Below are positions 21,901 to 30,622 of a DNA stretch of 64,000 nucleotides, piece after piece (positions within the stretch are counted from its first letter, which is position 1; each line of letters begins with the position of its first letter). The stretch lies in contig OZ037905.1 in the NCBI GenBank assembly GCA_964035575.1, positions 1,203,001-1,267,000 of the forward strand. The letters run 5' to 3'. Source of the DNA: Rhynchopus sp. YZ270_cl-10 (Eukaryota > Euglenozoa > Diplonemea > Diplonemida > Diplonemidae). The position numbers and the translations under genes were made by a program. The notes beneath the pieces are model-generated. The model saw only the letters and a program-made list of their open reading frames with translations. It did not search any database and was not told the DNA's origin.

Positions 21901-24900
21901 GAGTGCCCGACGAAGCGCCGCCTGCAGACGTCGACGAGCAACTACAGGACGTACGGAACAGGTGTGCCCGGGGCGGGGTGGAGCTACGCGTCCGGGGGTG
22001 CTGTGGCGGGGCTGCCGTTCCCGATCCAGACGGTGGTGCGGACGACGAGCGGGGCGCGTGCGTGGTCGTTCACAAAGGACATCCTGGTGCGTGTGGCGAA
22101 GCGGAGCTGGACCGGCTGCAACGACGGAGGGACACTGAAGGTGTACGACCTGGCAGGTTCGCTTGCGAGTGAGACGACGCGCCTGGTGGAGGGGACGGTG
22201 AAGACGACGACGTGGGTTGAGTCTGCGACGGCCGCCGTGTCGACACGCGGGGGTGTGGCGGTGCCGTGGAGCGTGCTGTCGACGGAGTGCGAGGCGTGCA
22301 CGCTGCAGCTCGACCTGTGCTACGGGGGGAAGACTGCGGCGACGTGTCTGGACGGGCTTGGTGTGGGGTCGACGGACCCGTCGGACGCACTCCCGATCTT
22401 TGCGGACCGGAGCAAGCTGTCGAAGCCGTTCTCGGTCAAGGCGCCGCGCATGGACGTCATGGAGGTGTACGACCAGACGCTGCCGGACTCGACGTCGGCG
22501 ATCCGTGTGGGCGACATGTTTGCCGTCAAGGTGGAGAACGTGCAGCGCTTTGCCGGGGTGTGGGCGATGAACGAGCCTTCCACCTCGGGGTGGACGCGCG
22601 AGGTGTGGGTGCGGTCTGTGTGGATGGGTGAGAGCGGGGCGACGCTGGCACAGATGCGCTACGGAAACGGCGGGTTCGTGCACGACGGTGCTGCGCGTGC
22701 TGCGGCTGCTGGGGGGTCTGCGCCGCCGTCGGGCTGCAACGCAGCAGTGTCGGCAGCGGAGTTTGCGGCCGCTGCGGACCGTGTGACGCTGTCGGGGGCG
22801 TCGAGCGGGAGTCTGAACTTCTTCTTCGCACGTCCGTGCGGACGTTGCCAGGTGTGGCTTGACTACAGGCTCACGCCACCAGCAGCGCTGGTCGGACGCC
22901 ACATGGCTGTGCGCAGCTCGTTCCCACTGCGGGCGTACACGGCGGCAGTGGCGGTGCCGGGGTCAGCGCTTGTGTACACGGTGCAGACATGCGGGATGGC
23001 GTGGCTGCTCGGGGGCGTGCCGCTGACGGCCGTGCGCAGGCGCAAGCCGTTCTCTGTGGGCGCGGTGCGTGTGGACGCGCACAACATCCCTGCGTGGGAG
23101 GGGACAACGTCGGCAGCGTTTGCTCGCCAGGGTGGGGCCGGGAACGGTGCTGGTGTGGCGGCGGTTGTGACCTCGCCTGTGTCGAGCCCTGGGGGCAGCA
23201 GCGTGAACGCTGTGGGCGGGAGTGCGACGGTGCGTGCATTCTTCCTGCGTGCCTGCTACCAGTGCAGCGTGTCCTTTGCCGGGAAGGCGTCGCCGCTGAC
23301 GGTGCTGACGGACGCGACACAGATCATTGCGGTGCCGGCGTTCCACTACGAGAAGTACATGCTGCGCAAGATGACGGCTGCGGGGGCGAAGGCGTCGTGG
23401 ATGTTCGACGTGTACGCTGCGGACGACCTTGGGGACAGGGCGTACGCTGTGGGCGGGCCGCCGACGGAGTACGCGCTGCAGCGCATGTACCAGACACGTG
23501 CGGCGAACCACCGTGCGGCGGCGTCGATGTCTGCGTCCGGGAAGCTGCCGTCGGACCCGACTGCGCTGCTGAACGGGAGTGCGGTGACGGTGACGTACGG
23601 GAGTACAAGCGGGCTGCGCCTGACGGAGGGTACGAAGGTGTACAACGGGATCCCGATGCCTGTGGTCGAGAAGACGACGCCCGTCGGGGCTGCCGGGCAG
23701 GCGACTGTCGAGGTGTCCAAGGCGGCGATGCAGCTGTCGCTGTCGTTTGTGGTGACGGGTGCGGCCGGGGTGCCGACAGGGTTCTTCGGGGAGAAGAAGG
23801 CGCCGATGGTGCACTTCTCTGTGGAGGCGGGGGCGATGGCGGTGGACACCCTCCCGTCGGCGTCGTCGTCGTCGCGCTCGTCGGCAGGCGGGGCTGCGTG
23901 CACGGCGGACCGCGTTGTGGGTGAGGGCTACTGCACGTTCAATGCGTACGCAATTGGGCAGGCACCGGGGGCACAGACGGCCTCGGACAAGTGGTACGTG
24001 TCGGCCGTTCGCGGTGTGTCGACGGCAACGGTGACGTGCGGCTCGTGCGGGACGGCATGGGTGTCGCCGAACGCGACCTACATGGGCGGTGTGGCGACCT
24101 TCAAGCTTGGGCTGACCGGGCTCACGGCAGGGACGACGGCTGCGTGCTCATGCGACGTGGTGGTGACGTCGCCTGCATCGCTTGTGAACGGGACGAGCCA
24201 GACCTTCAAGGTTGCGTACACGGACACGTCGCTTGCGGACTGGAAGTGGGCGTCGTCGCAGACGCTCGAAGTCCCGGCCACGACAACGGGCAAGGCGTAC
24301 AGTGTGTACAACCGCACCGTGCACGTCGGGCTTGCTGCATGGGACACGACTGGGAAGTTCCGCGGGATTGGCGGCGTGTCCTGGGCGGCGGGTGCGTCTG
24401 TGACGGCAGTGCCGACGGAGATGGTGCCCGAGGGGTGCTTCGCGTGTGCGAGCGGGACAACAACATGTGCGATTGCGAACACGAAGGACCCGAAGACTGG
24501 GGCTGCCGGCACCGGCGACGCGATTGAGATTGCAGGTGTGTTTGCGGCTGTCGGTACGTGCCAGCTCAAGGCGGGTGCCTTCACCGGGTTCCCGACAGGG
24601 ACCACAGCGCCGACGACGGCAGTGACGTTCACGGTCGAGGCGCCGGTCGGGCTGATGATTGCGGGTGCGCCGAACGAGGGGAGCGTGCTGTCGCGACCGA
24701 ACTTCACGCGCCTGTGGGGACGCACGCTCTCGGGTGCGCCTGCGGCAGTGACCGGGGTTGGGAGCAGCCTGTCGTTCCAGGTGGTGGACGCGAAGGGGAT
24801 GCCTGTTGTGGGGGACAACCACATGCAGTTCACGCTGACCGGGACGCAGAAGTCGAACACGTCGACCACGACGGTGACGTGGACGGGCGTCGCACGCCGC

Positions 24901-27198
24901 GGTGTGGGCACGTTCCAGATCCGGTCGAACCAGACGACGCGCACGGCTGCGTGTGAGGCCTGGCGGCCGCAGATTGCTGCAGACCACGAGGCGACAGCAC
25001 AGCAGGTGGCTGTATCGGGGATGCCGGCGTGCGAGCACGTGCCGTGGTTCTTCACCGTGCAGGCTGTGGCGCCGATGACAACGTCGGGCCCGACGCCGTT
25101 TGCCGCGATTGCGGATGTGGGCCCGCTGCACTTTGTGAGGCGTGCTGTGCGTCTTGCGGCGTTTGCGCGCATTGGTGTGCCGTGTGTGCCTCCGATGGAC
25201 ATGACGGGTGTGAACAGCTCGAACGCGAACAGCAACAGCACAAACAGCTCGAAGGTGTGGAAGCCGATGAAGCCGATCTGCCCCACACCGCCGGCAGGAC
25301 TGCCCACAGCCCACCTGATGCTTGTGAAGCAGGTGATGAAGGGATGGGTGCCGCTCGGCCTTGGTGGGATGGGGGCAAAGAACGGGCGGGACAGCCACAT
25401 GGGCCGGCCGTGGAGCAAGCCGCACCCTGCGACGTGGGGCCGCGGCTACAACTTCACGATGAAGGTGGTGGCACTTGGGCTGGACGGGATCCAGGTGAAG
25501 CACCCCGAGGACAAGGGGAGTGCAGCACCCGTGCAGCTGCGCCCGCTGGCCGTGCCCTGCAGCAACGTGGACAAGTCGAAGTCAGGGAAGTGGGTGCTTG
25601 ACACGTGCGTGGACGGGAAGGGGACGTCGGGGGCGTGTGGCTGGGGGAAGAAGATTGCGTCGTTGCCAAAGTGCATGCCGAAGGAGTCGTCTGGGTGGAA
25701 CGTGCCGGCGTTCTCGTTCAAGCTGAAGGGCGGGGAGGCGACCTTCAAGGACATCTCGTACGGGAAGATGGCGGGGTGGAAGCAGTCTGGGCTGACGCGG
25801 TTCTACCTGTCGACAACGCAGCTGAACTACAAGTACGGGAAGGGGGACGTGAGCACGAACCCTGCGGCCACGTTTGCGAAGCCCGACGACACCTTCCTGT
25901 TTGAGGTCAACATGCAGGATGCGGCGGCACTGCGCCCGGGCGGGAACCACTGGATGTGCTCTGGGACGGCGTGCAAGTCGACGACGTACTACCCCGAGCC
26001 TGGTAAGCCGTTTGCGCTGATGCTGAGTGTGGTGGACGTGATGGGGGACGCAGTGCGCTCGGACTCGAACTCGAGTGTCAAGGTGAGCGGGGTGTGCCTC
26101 GACAAGGTGCACAACTCGTACTTTGCGCACGCGAAGCCGAATGCGCTGGACTTCATCAACAAGCCGACGTACTCGTTCCAGGGTGGGTGGACGCAGCTGA
26201 CACAGCTGTACGTGACGGAGCCGTGTGCACAGATGCAGCTTACCGTTGTGTGCACAAGCGGGGTGTCGGACCAGATGAAGCTGTGCACCGGGAACATGGT
26301 GACGCTGGAGTTCCCGGTCGACTACCCTGCGTCGTCAGGCAACGTGACACGCGCACCGACGCCGCCGCCGGAGGTGATCACGCTGTCCGGGCTGTCGCTT
26401 GCGGCGTTCGACACCGAGGCGCTGGCGATGCCGTTTGTGAACAACGTGCGCAAGGGGGACGCCGAGATCCAGATGCTGAAGCTGCTGAAGAAGGGGAACC
26501 CCGTCATCAAGGCAGCCTTCCTGAAGTGGGTGTGTGCGAAGCTTGGCGGCGGCGGCATCACCGCTGCTGACAAGATCTCGGGCAGGTGCGTCGACAAGAC
26601 GATCACAGCTGCGCCGCCGACACTCCCGCCAACAGCGGCGCCGTGCAACATTACGGCAGACCCGAACTGCACCGGCATTGCGACTGTTGCGGGTGGGGCA
26701 GGCGCGGCTGCGTACCGCTCCTTCTTTGCGCTTGCGACCACAGTCGACGTTGTCACGGAGTTTGAGATTGAGACGGCTGTCACGGTCGACGCGGCTGCAG
26801 TCTCCACTGCAGTCAAGGACGCCATTGTTGCCGACTTGGCCGACCCGAACAGTATCCTGAAGCAGTCGCCCACACCGGGCGTCACCTCCCCCTTCGCCAC
26901 TGCGTCCACATCGAACATGCAGGTTGGTGTGGCGAACACACCCGTGCCGCCACCCCCACCAACACCTGCACCGCCAACAAACGTCCCACCCACAACATCG
27001 CAGCCCACAAGCATGTCACCACCGACACCGCAGCCACCGGTTGTGCCAACTGCACCCCCGACAGCCGCACCACCAACAAGCGTCCCGCCAGTCACCTTCG
27101 ACCCCAACATTATCCCCATCCCTACTTCGGGCGGTGTCTTGGTGCCCACCCTGTGGGCCACACTGTGTGTGGCTGTGCTGGCGCTGTTTGCACTGTAG
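12982..27198 (+). CDS. Giant secreted or membrane-anchored surface protein (4,738 aa)
   Basis: I chose the ATG at 12982 because it begins a signal peptide (MGRTGPSALVGVALLGVALVG); the open frame upstream starts only with GTG. A Ser-rich region with SLPTGS and SLPSGT repeats comes first (about 13080-13410). Next are nine units with a core like YxVCYK...W, at about 13740, 14297, 14942, 15538, 16204, 16592, 17050, 17674 and 18151, probably repeated beta-sandwich domains. A long middle part carries a second motif, CxxCxxxF (PCNRCAFTF near 20260, ECEACTLQL near 22290, PCGRCQVWL near 22837, ACYQCSVSF near 23254). Many N-x-S/T sites are present. The end is Pro/Thr-rich (PPTAAPPTSVPP) followed by a terminal hydrophobic stretch (VPTLWATLCVAVLALFAL). 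That suits a tail anchor or GPI signal. A role in the cell coat or in adhesion is inferred; I do not recognise the family. Confidence 0.88.
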   Translation: MGRTGPSALVGVALLGVALVGHVGEAANTKTVTYTMSKSKSRSLSTSKSASVSLSLPTGSMSYSLPSGTASSSLSLPTGSMSFSLPSGTASFSGSLSKSKSASVSLSLPTGTASASGSLSKSLSLSTSLTQSLSKTVSLTHSLGSYNNYTMGMYHGATLREGDEFRVRVQTVLQTPDGTKRVEYALNSTAAAQFDVRMYTWDSTKDIRCEYTSATPLAQTTEYGMSMADSAAGDRFVSSAHATFVAPPSTTTFVVCFKHVLDSRLFDKETQAEFGQWKMLVLGNGEYKFTPQAAKLWYYLPDATLGQYAVVQLLSAQANFNFTYAPSGCATAEFKCADGDNLKIVKQGDPCTYEYQTFGLPYYGTNYVDAAGTWQGEGTRGLLEGATAGGVGVFGTPYANPLVDSWSSSGTYYAQNSTVTPMWSEAMVYVRLPQTAAKYDICYSSRQERAEVSNLNSTNATAPVWRKLYRCTSPSACASNSANLYFTAVVEPVGWSMVDMTPGTWGEIVFDDSGAGALNNLPASSTVAVSAPQASGADPMVMTTSANYWAPSGGDYFRIVAAASLAEAQTDGRAHPWPTAAKTGSQPLAGCWSRALDTASSSSQGGFVEEETPYPIGSRNLVGDPTASGVADATGGVAVTVSTLYVPATRYSQWYVCYRKTCTYSGATCTKNSGMRVLPFHKGGTGSLPVRWTHLNDSYLPGTTSTAAHPLVPDYIVNQDAAGAPAYPAWATWYMNDTRTGTWGPLVVETVNATAPMGVDTRAWNFGRTYATGDRVGQTVGSVLRLVQAGKPCDYASFRPIPSVGAENKDGGMVECNNAGAETDKTACAGSMSDVAASSNAAYYITVPDITNYIVCHRNRFFNWVALSPSGTTGAWNDKTKPMPDSVLERGAWVSPSSYFTPTTSALTSLSLSAVEMRAGMEALFLVTDATVSLQVGPRKACAGGCPASGDVLRLVAADKNCDINPYNWNMGKLADAHLSLICNVTGAGSIAQSGLYYDSASVRACALAGPTQTMCQNATCNSTEPHLAELAAKTPDIYDDIVPHDHTYTGGHATVAAVVVMPPHITTSNGPNFYKVCYKQAGMDNWAVFNETWEVKPAPAMKVSPARISEVLLGGELKRFRVQLTTGTLAVTDNNGTITADFSLYAKLVPFSTMEQNRYCQNQAGSSEGEIYSAATSKFNLLTDGANNTVDFYLTVPHTPGNYSLCVQLRQSSEDWMSWWRPGSADANAYDYKVIDNGVRWYVTPGNQPTNQGLSKVQFLRCAPTVNHTCSPAASQDVFDTNPGKDAAKIVAVGSACHDGSTNLTQWGTSVHVWTEPGATASALGMTDLGPADGPSDVAELRTVLPAATNDARTQYKVCIRTVFLQGGLGGTALKARWVEVQEAQGLSGQHLVQAATGRAGFRTEMGLVKSWTLNAALRPAVSLYSSEAKADATALAGVSTQYVADVTAATATATDGFVFNTYSSTASNTELQAQNIFKLVLSKTPVGRLPKDPSTEATWGTLSNWAGSGVGVDCMSPAAVSNVGTCTDNDTTSGTPFCPYLASTTSGTSIGAYFHIPLNPGSYQVCYKVNHTSLTVANPWLRLASSSEGDYLLHSHPAFLEMIVGSAQANMSVFDLRTMESTWDTTGEQVSVSSWCGTSSGVNCTALNGASGFTTDLVTIANDTQVCPTPSTVAGSATGAPEWFQLVRTTNASAMVADTWGTTTASAFALPPALYPATSGQYKICVFKAGEATATAMGNASAKQVTKKGVVYQLYNRGLKKYGGGSGYWRDSNIPPSQLTVTSTLAFNSSLRFMQFTTATTLETLYGASAVSAASVTDATTGMVSRTPLLTSGAVVVYDVQVATKDKLPVPFGSFPLVVKRCAQATAFAGLECVAASQVDPSVSPGPFTVWAIGGACKQANATQYGWERNGLRQFTQSGQVRLSLQYRSACPAGEFGCGVRFEATTQSGVQLLSPAQWVNVAAKAPNGVALDGNEPNTAFKGTAMKTTGCATTGVTTCYLKKCVHGLPCTLSLQARRDGPSEFAANGTVQVLYAQDDYGANYSASAAPPQVATALGSTVGSQPLLPAEVWGLGGTASYTFTPKLKDGALASTTVYLNVTYQGVTTGGAVHLSWTRFVVEVSRAVLAAVDPVRVDPWDVAGGLAATRSPSPAFIGTMMAATASVAGSITAVSGSYLEALVPYQLTYVPRDASLKALPKVWGALSGWKVTATVGTATTDNMVLYSRYPDETFVTAPQILSKAALMETIGNAFSFAFVFRVYVVDNACSRFSSAGGCTLVFTFSDGTNTVKANVVTPVRVPASTVEVTPAAASGTVREGISVAVRPGSYIAAPSTGAQTFVYDDFHYGEVFALLDGPGPTDGASNRDKLRMTPDATNWVAGQCAYSSPSGKGCLVEKYPTKTLAAAASVAGATGSWGAQWTMRPHVPCNRCAFTFHTTWGAGPDSSEYAADGTQRGTTTLTWTEEAVTLECSSAAVQITTGAVMSDEFALTVSAGVTGMTGTNAVYPRWWVMTNSNTSVTPAGVYPLYKVGETKTAWWSQMGARANMGTAVANFSRLYFDNTTVPALGATADVKVVFSAVGIRYASGAQAAAGSRPTGTSAYTCTSAVTLSQREAAVAAAVTTTTSIQLVSVGGGVTSLCASSASGVCTEYTATVSEFGAGITVDVKFVNTSSTGTVVDDTSSRNVTVAQAGGAGSSPSGAPAWTYGTEVWTSGTIVLDSAYNPSSLETIGTNTYTYGNLTVVATRTQPDAAVLAVAPQGAGSVTLKYSGTGAPARKAMFKVCEAAWDGSAEVMSTVANRCVTISLWITPTTQTRATVYAVEPASQSFVHGTTSACGAATTATFTVASYFTVGTSTTLRYWAYDSQLGYTLTAGTQYLLESGATTAAASLMKNNSVTRGAAITHTVATTGLKVSFTFYGRDKVTTNTTASVAGAVQSDVGGTITAVATTAQYMWVSATETLSKWEVNTTVSVDDECPTKRRLQTSTSNYRTYGTGVPGAGWSYASGGAVAGLPFPIQTVVRTTSGARAWSFTKDILVRVAKRSWTGCNDGGTLKVYDLAGSLASETTRLVEGTVKTTTWVESATAAVSTRGGVAVPWSVLSTECEACTLQLDLCYGGKTAATCLDGLGVGSTDPSDALPIFADRSKLSKPFSVKAPRMDVMEVYDQTLPDSTSAIRVGDMFAVKVENVQRFAGVWAMNEPSTSGWTREVWVRSVWMGESGATLAQMRYGNGGFVHDGAARAAAAGGSAPPSGCNAAVSAAEFAAAADRVTLSGASSGSLNFFFARPCGRCQVWLDYRLTPPAALVGRHMAVRSSFPLRAYTAAVAVPGSALVYTVQTCGMAWLLGGVPLTAVRRRKPFSVGAVRVDAHNIPAWEGTTSAAFARQGGAGNGAGVAAVVTSPVSSPGGSSVNAVGGSATVRAFFLRACYQCSVSFAGKASPLTVLTDATQIIAVPAFHYEKYMLRKMTAAGAKASWMFDVYAADDLGDRAYAVGGPPTEYALQRMYQTRAANHRAAASMSASGKLPSDPTALLNGSAVTVTYGSTSGLRLTEGTKVYNGIPMPVVEKTTPVGAAGQATVEVSKAAMQLSLSFVVTGAAGVPTGFFGEKKAPMVHFSVEAGAMAVDTLPSASSSSRSSAGGAACTADRVVGEGYCTFNAYAIGQAPGAQTASDKWYVSAVRGVSTATVTCGSCGTAWVSPNATYMGGVATFKLGLTGLTAGTTAACSCDVVVTSPASLVNGTSQTFKVAYTDTSLADWKWASSQTLEVPATTTGKAYSVYNRTVHVGLAAWDTTGKFRGIGGVSWAAGASVTAVPTEMVPEGCFACASGTTTCAIANTKDPKTGAAGTGDAIEIAGVFAAVGTCQLKAGAFTGFPTGTTAPTTAVTFTVEAPVGLMIAGAPNEGSVLSRPNFTRLWGRTLSGAPAAVTGVGSSLSFQVVDAKGMPVVGDNHMQFTLTGTQKSNTSTTTVTWTGVARRGVGTFQIRSNQTTRTAACEAWRPQIAADHEATAQQVAVSGMPACEHVPWFFTVQAVAPMTTSGPTPFAAIADVGPLHFVRRAVRLAAFARIGVPCVPPMDMTGVNSSNANSNSTNSSKVWKPMKPICPTPPAGLPTAHLMLVKQVMKGWVPLGLGGMGAKNGRDSHMGRPWSKPHPATWGRGYNFTMKVVALGLDGIQVKHPEDKGSAAPVQLRPLAVPCSNVDKSKSGKWVLDTCVDGKGTSGACGWGKKIASLPKCMPKESSGWNVPAFSFKLKGGEATFKDISYGKMAGWKQSGLTRFYLSTTQLNYKYGKGDVSTNPAATFAKPDDTFLFEVNMQDAAALRPGGNHWMCSGTACKSTTYYPEPGKPFALMLSVVDVMGDAVRSDSNSSVKVSGVCLDKVHNSYFAHAKPNALDFINKPTYSFQGGWTQLTQLYVTEPCAQMQLTVVCTSGVSDQMKLCTGNMVTLEFPVDYPASSGNVTRAPTPPPEVITLSGLSLAAFDTEALAMPFVNNVRKGDAEIQMLKLLKKGNPVIKAAFLKWVCAKLGGGGITAADKISGRCVDKTITAAPPTLPPTAAPCNITADPNCTGIATVAGGAGAAAYRSFFALATTVDVVTEFEIETAVTVDAAAVSTAVKDAIVADLADPNSILKQSPTPGVTSPFATASTSNMQVGVANTPVPPPPPTPAPPTNVPPTTSQPTSMSPPTPQPPVVPTAPPTAAPPTSVPPVTFDPNIIPIPTSGGVLVPTLWATLCVAVLALFAL

Positions 27199-29318
27199 AG
27201 AGACAATGGTTGGCAATGAAATCACAAAACAAAGACAGAGGTGAAATAATATAAACCCAAAACAAAAGAGAAATATGAAAAAAAGGAGCAGTGGGAAGGG
27301 AACAAGGAGAGATACAAAGTATAGCAAAGGTAAAGAAAACAAAAAAGCAAAAGAAAAAAAACAAAAGATCTTTTTAAAAACAAGTTTGTGTAGAACAATG
27401 CATGGAACCTGCCCCCACAGGTCTAAAATAAAGTGAGAAACTGTAAAAAAGTGTGTGGCTTCTGCCACCTCTCTCTCTCTCTCTCTTGTCCCCGGTGTTC
27501 CTCCTCCTCCACATTCTTTATTTCTTAAAATTAAGGATGGGTCCATCCCCAACCGACCCACTTTCCACTTCCACCCCCTATTTGTTGTTCCTCCTCCTCT
27601 TCCTCTCCCTCCCTCCCCTCCATCTCTTCTTCCCTGCTTCTACGTACATGGTGTTGTTTTGAGAAGGACACAAGTGTGCTGCTGTTGAGAAGTGTGTGTC
27701 TGCTTGCAGTCACCCCTCCCAACAGCACAAACCAAGTGTCCAGGTTGATTGAGGGTCTTCACTACACTGAATGTGCAAAAGCGTCGTTTGAGTGTGCTGT
27801 TGGGTCACACCAACACGCAACCAAATGCAATCGTTTCCACATCACATTTTTTTTTGTATTTTTCTTTCGAAATTGCAGTCTTTTTTTGTATATTGTGCCT
27901 TTTGCGGATACGCGAGAAGTGAAAAAACGAATAAAAGAGCACAGGGGAGGGAGGACAACGGCGCAGCTGTGCTGTGCCAAGGTGTGTTCCTATGTGCGGC
28001 GTCCATCAAGGACAGCCATCCACATCCCACACCAGCAGCCTGCTGTGTCCCTTTGTCGTTCCTTTCTTCTGTGTTTGCTTTTTTGTTAGCGTGTGTGTGT
28101 CTGCAGATGGCGCCGTTCTGACTGACTGTACATTCGACTGAGGGTGACAGAACAAGACAACATGATGCGTGGCCACACCCATCCTAGTTGTTTGCTGTGT
28201 GAGGGTATTTGTTGCGTTTCCAGAAGCTACGCTGGACATGTGTGCATGGGTATGGGTGTGCCTCAGTCTCGAGCCAACACCACCCACGCACCACAAAGGC
28301 GTCAGCACGAAACGCTAGTTGAGAGAGCACCTGTGTCAACACACCAACCCCTTTGCTGAGAAGCAGAAGGGCTTCTGTTGTGCAACGTCGCTGTGTGCTT
28401 TGTGAGGGTTATCTTCTGCATCTGTAGTGGCCAAAGCTTTGGGGTCGCCTCTGCCCCCTTTGCATGCAGCCATGCTTATGAGATGCGTCAAACATGTGTC
28501 CTTTTTGTGCATAAATGCTTTTTTCTCTTGGAGGTGCCGCACACCCCTTCCCAGTATTCTAGTTGTTGTTTCCCCTGCCCCTTTTACACCAAAATATAAT
28601 ATGTAACCCCAGATGCGGTACCGTCCTCCCCAGTGGTCTTGTCTTTGCATCAACAGTACGTTTGTTTTCGTTTTTACTTTTTACAGTTTTGTGGCACGTT
28701 CTGTGCTGCAAGGTGCTGTTGTTGCTGTTTCCTATTGTTTTCTCCCGTTCTCTGTTGTGAGTGTGCATACATGCACATTAGGGCGTTTGCCTTCGCAACG
28801 TCGTTTTTTTTTTGTTGCTGTTCTTCCTCTTTTCCTTTGTGAGGGTATTCACGACACCACTCTTCAGGCACTACAGGAACAGCCCATCCGTTTACCGTGT
28901 GTGGGTTTGTCTGTTTTTGTGCCGGATGTCGTACTTTTGCGCCTTTTGTGCTGTTGTGTTGTGCTTTTATGTGAATATCTAAAAGGGAAAAAAGTAAAAA
29001 AAGTCTAAAGGCAGGTCCTCTTCTTCTGATGAGACTGCAAATGCCAAAACAGAAAACAAACCTAAAACAGGTTGTTACAGAAAAGAAGTCATGTCGTAGA
29101 AGCCCTCCCATCCCATCCCCTCCCCTATCCCGCCTCAATACACAAAAAACAAAAGTTGGATATAAAGTCGCAAAAAAAAAGAAAAATCATTTCAAAATAC
29201 AATTCATTTCTTCCCTTCCGAGACTCGTTCTCTCCCATGCGTATGACCAAACCTGCGGCACTACACCGTCAACCCCACCACACAGATTCCCCTTGATTTT
29301 CCCCGTTTTCCGTCAACA
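27199..29318. other. 2.1-kb gene-less spacer
   Basis: I see no credible coding region. An AATAAA near 27427 is followed by a long CT-rich tract (27465-27530), a possible processing junction. GAGGGT-centred short motifs recur near 27752, 28199, 28403 and 28839 and resemble the 3' half of the hairpin family at 11116 and 30370. Poly-T/poly-A tracts are common. Confidence 0.5.
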
Positions 29319-30095
29319 ATGCTGTCGCGTCTGTCGCTCGTTGCAAGCATGGGGTTCGTGGCCTCGGCACAGATCCCACCGCACTCAGCAGGCTGTGCGG
29401 CGACGACGTGTCCGATGTACTACTCGTGTGTGGAGGACAGTGAGGGTGTGGCGTCGTGTGTGCCTCCACCGCCGCCGGCTGGTCCTTGCGCAGGTGTGCA
29501 CTGTGCGCCCGGGACAGAGTGTGTTGCTATTGGGAGCCAAGCGTGGTGCAAGCCGCTGCCGGTGGGATGTGCTGCGACACAGTGCAGGTATGGGACGACG
29601 TGCTATGAGATTGCCGGACATGCACTGTGTCTGCCGTCGTGGTGGTTCCCCTCACCGACGCCACCGACGCCGCCAGTTGTTGGCTGCGACCAGTTGAAGT
29701 GCGTGAACTGCGAGAACGACCCCAAGACAGGGGAGGGTGTCTGCCTTCCGCCACCTATTGGATGTGGGAGTCTGGAATGTGCGCACTGCGTCGAAGATGA
29801 CAAGGGCAATGGGAAGTGCGTGCCTCCTCCTACCCCGCCCACGAACCCGTGCGACCTTCTCAAGTGCGTGCAGTGTGAGGTGCAGGCAGACGGAACTGCA
29901 AAGTGTGTGTCTCCGGATGCGTTCCCACCCACACCTATTGTTGGCTGTGAGGCGATGACCTGCCTTGTTGGGACAGCGTGCACAAACGACGCGACTGGAC
30001 AGGGTCACTGCTCCAACCCATGTGACCTTCTGAAGTGCGCGCAGTGTGAGGTGCAGGCAGACGGAACTGCGAAATGTGTGTCTCCGGACGCTTGA
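29319..30095 (+). CDS. Small secreted Cys-rich protein with Pro-rich linkers
   Basis: This gene encodes 258 aa. It has a signal peptide (residues 1-17, ending FVASA) and then about eight short cysteine-rich modules. Some have the pattern GCxxxxC...C...C; others start GCDQLKC or NPCDLLKC. They are separated by PPPP or PTPPTPP linkers. The last module, NPCDLLKCxQCEVQADGTAK, occurs twice almost exactly, and the second copy forms the C-terminus, so the gene recently gained a terminal module. No catalytic motif or membrane anchor is seen. The protein is probably an extracellular matrix, coat or ligand-binding protein. The modules resemble follistatin-like or EGF-like mini-domains, but I cannot assign a family. 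Confidence 0.8.
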   Translation: MLSRLSLVASMGFVASAQIPPHSAGCAATTCPMYYSCVEDSEGVASCVPPPPPAGPCAGVHCAPGTECVAIGSQAWCKPLPVGCAATQCRYGTTCYEIAGHALCLPSWWFPSPTPPTPPVVGCDQLKCVNCENDPKTGEGVCLPPPIGCGSLECAHCVEDDKGNGKCVPPPTPPTNPCDLLKCVQCEVQADGTAKCVSPDAFPPTPIVGCEAMTCLVGTACTNDATGQGHCSNPCDLLKCAQCEVQADGTAKCVSPDA

Positions 30096-30622
30096 AAGCA
30101 GCGGTAGTGTAGCTACCTGTTCCTGTGCCTGGTCCTTTTTAAATTTTTGCTGTGTGCGATCTGAGACAGAAGGCTTCTGCGCACACCTGGTATAATCGGG
30201 AGCATTTTATGTTCACTGAATAGTCCGAAGTGCTTTGCCCTCTCTGTCTCTGATGTGCTGTATCTCTTTGTGAAGCTCTTCTTGTTCTTCTTTTGCGCTT
30301 TCCGTTTTGTTGTTTTTTCTTGGTTTTTGTTGTATCCCAGTGTGCAATCACTCTGTGCTTGGGAAAATTATGACAAGCTCTGTGCCGCGAGGGTCATCTT
30401 GAGAAAAGGAAAACGAGTAGTTTTTTCTGTTACTTTTATACTGCATTTTATCAAAATCCCATTAAATCCCACATCCATAAACAGATATTAGAATTACCCC
30501 CTCTACGCGCGACTCTCGACACTACACCACACTACAGGTATTTTTATTACTAAACACAAAACAGAAGCAGCAACACAAGCAAACCCCCGTGTGCACCCTT
30601 TCTTCTCCCTGCCTGTGGTTTG
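30096..30622. other. Spacer between Cys-rich and multidomain genes
   Basis: The spacer is AT-rich with T-tracts and no gene. It holds the fourth hairpin-family member (30370-30398). The leader before the next gene ends in a CAG at about 30538 after a CA-rich stretch. Confidence 0.5.
30370..30398 (+). ncRNA. Small hairpin family, copy 4
   Basis: ATGAC (30370-30374) pairs with GTCAT (30393-30397), with CTC/GAG inside and a TGTGCCGC loop. The sequence GAGGGTCATCTTG is shared with copy 3 at 11116. It lies about 280 nt downstream of the Cys-rich gene. Confidence 0.3.

Noticed and set aside
16294-22902. Very long antisense open frame (2,202 aa) in the giant gene, and similar ones in the EGF gene
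   Set aside because: They are Arg/His-rich shadows caused by strong GC3 codon bias; no domain is seen in them.
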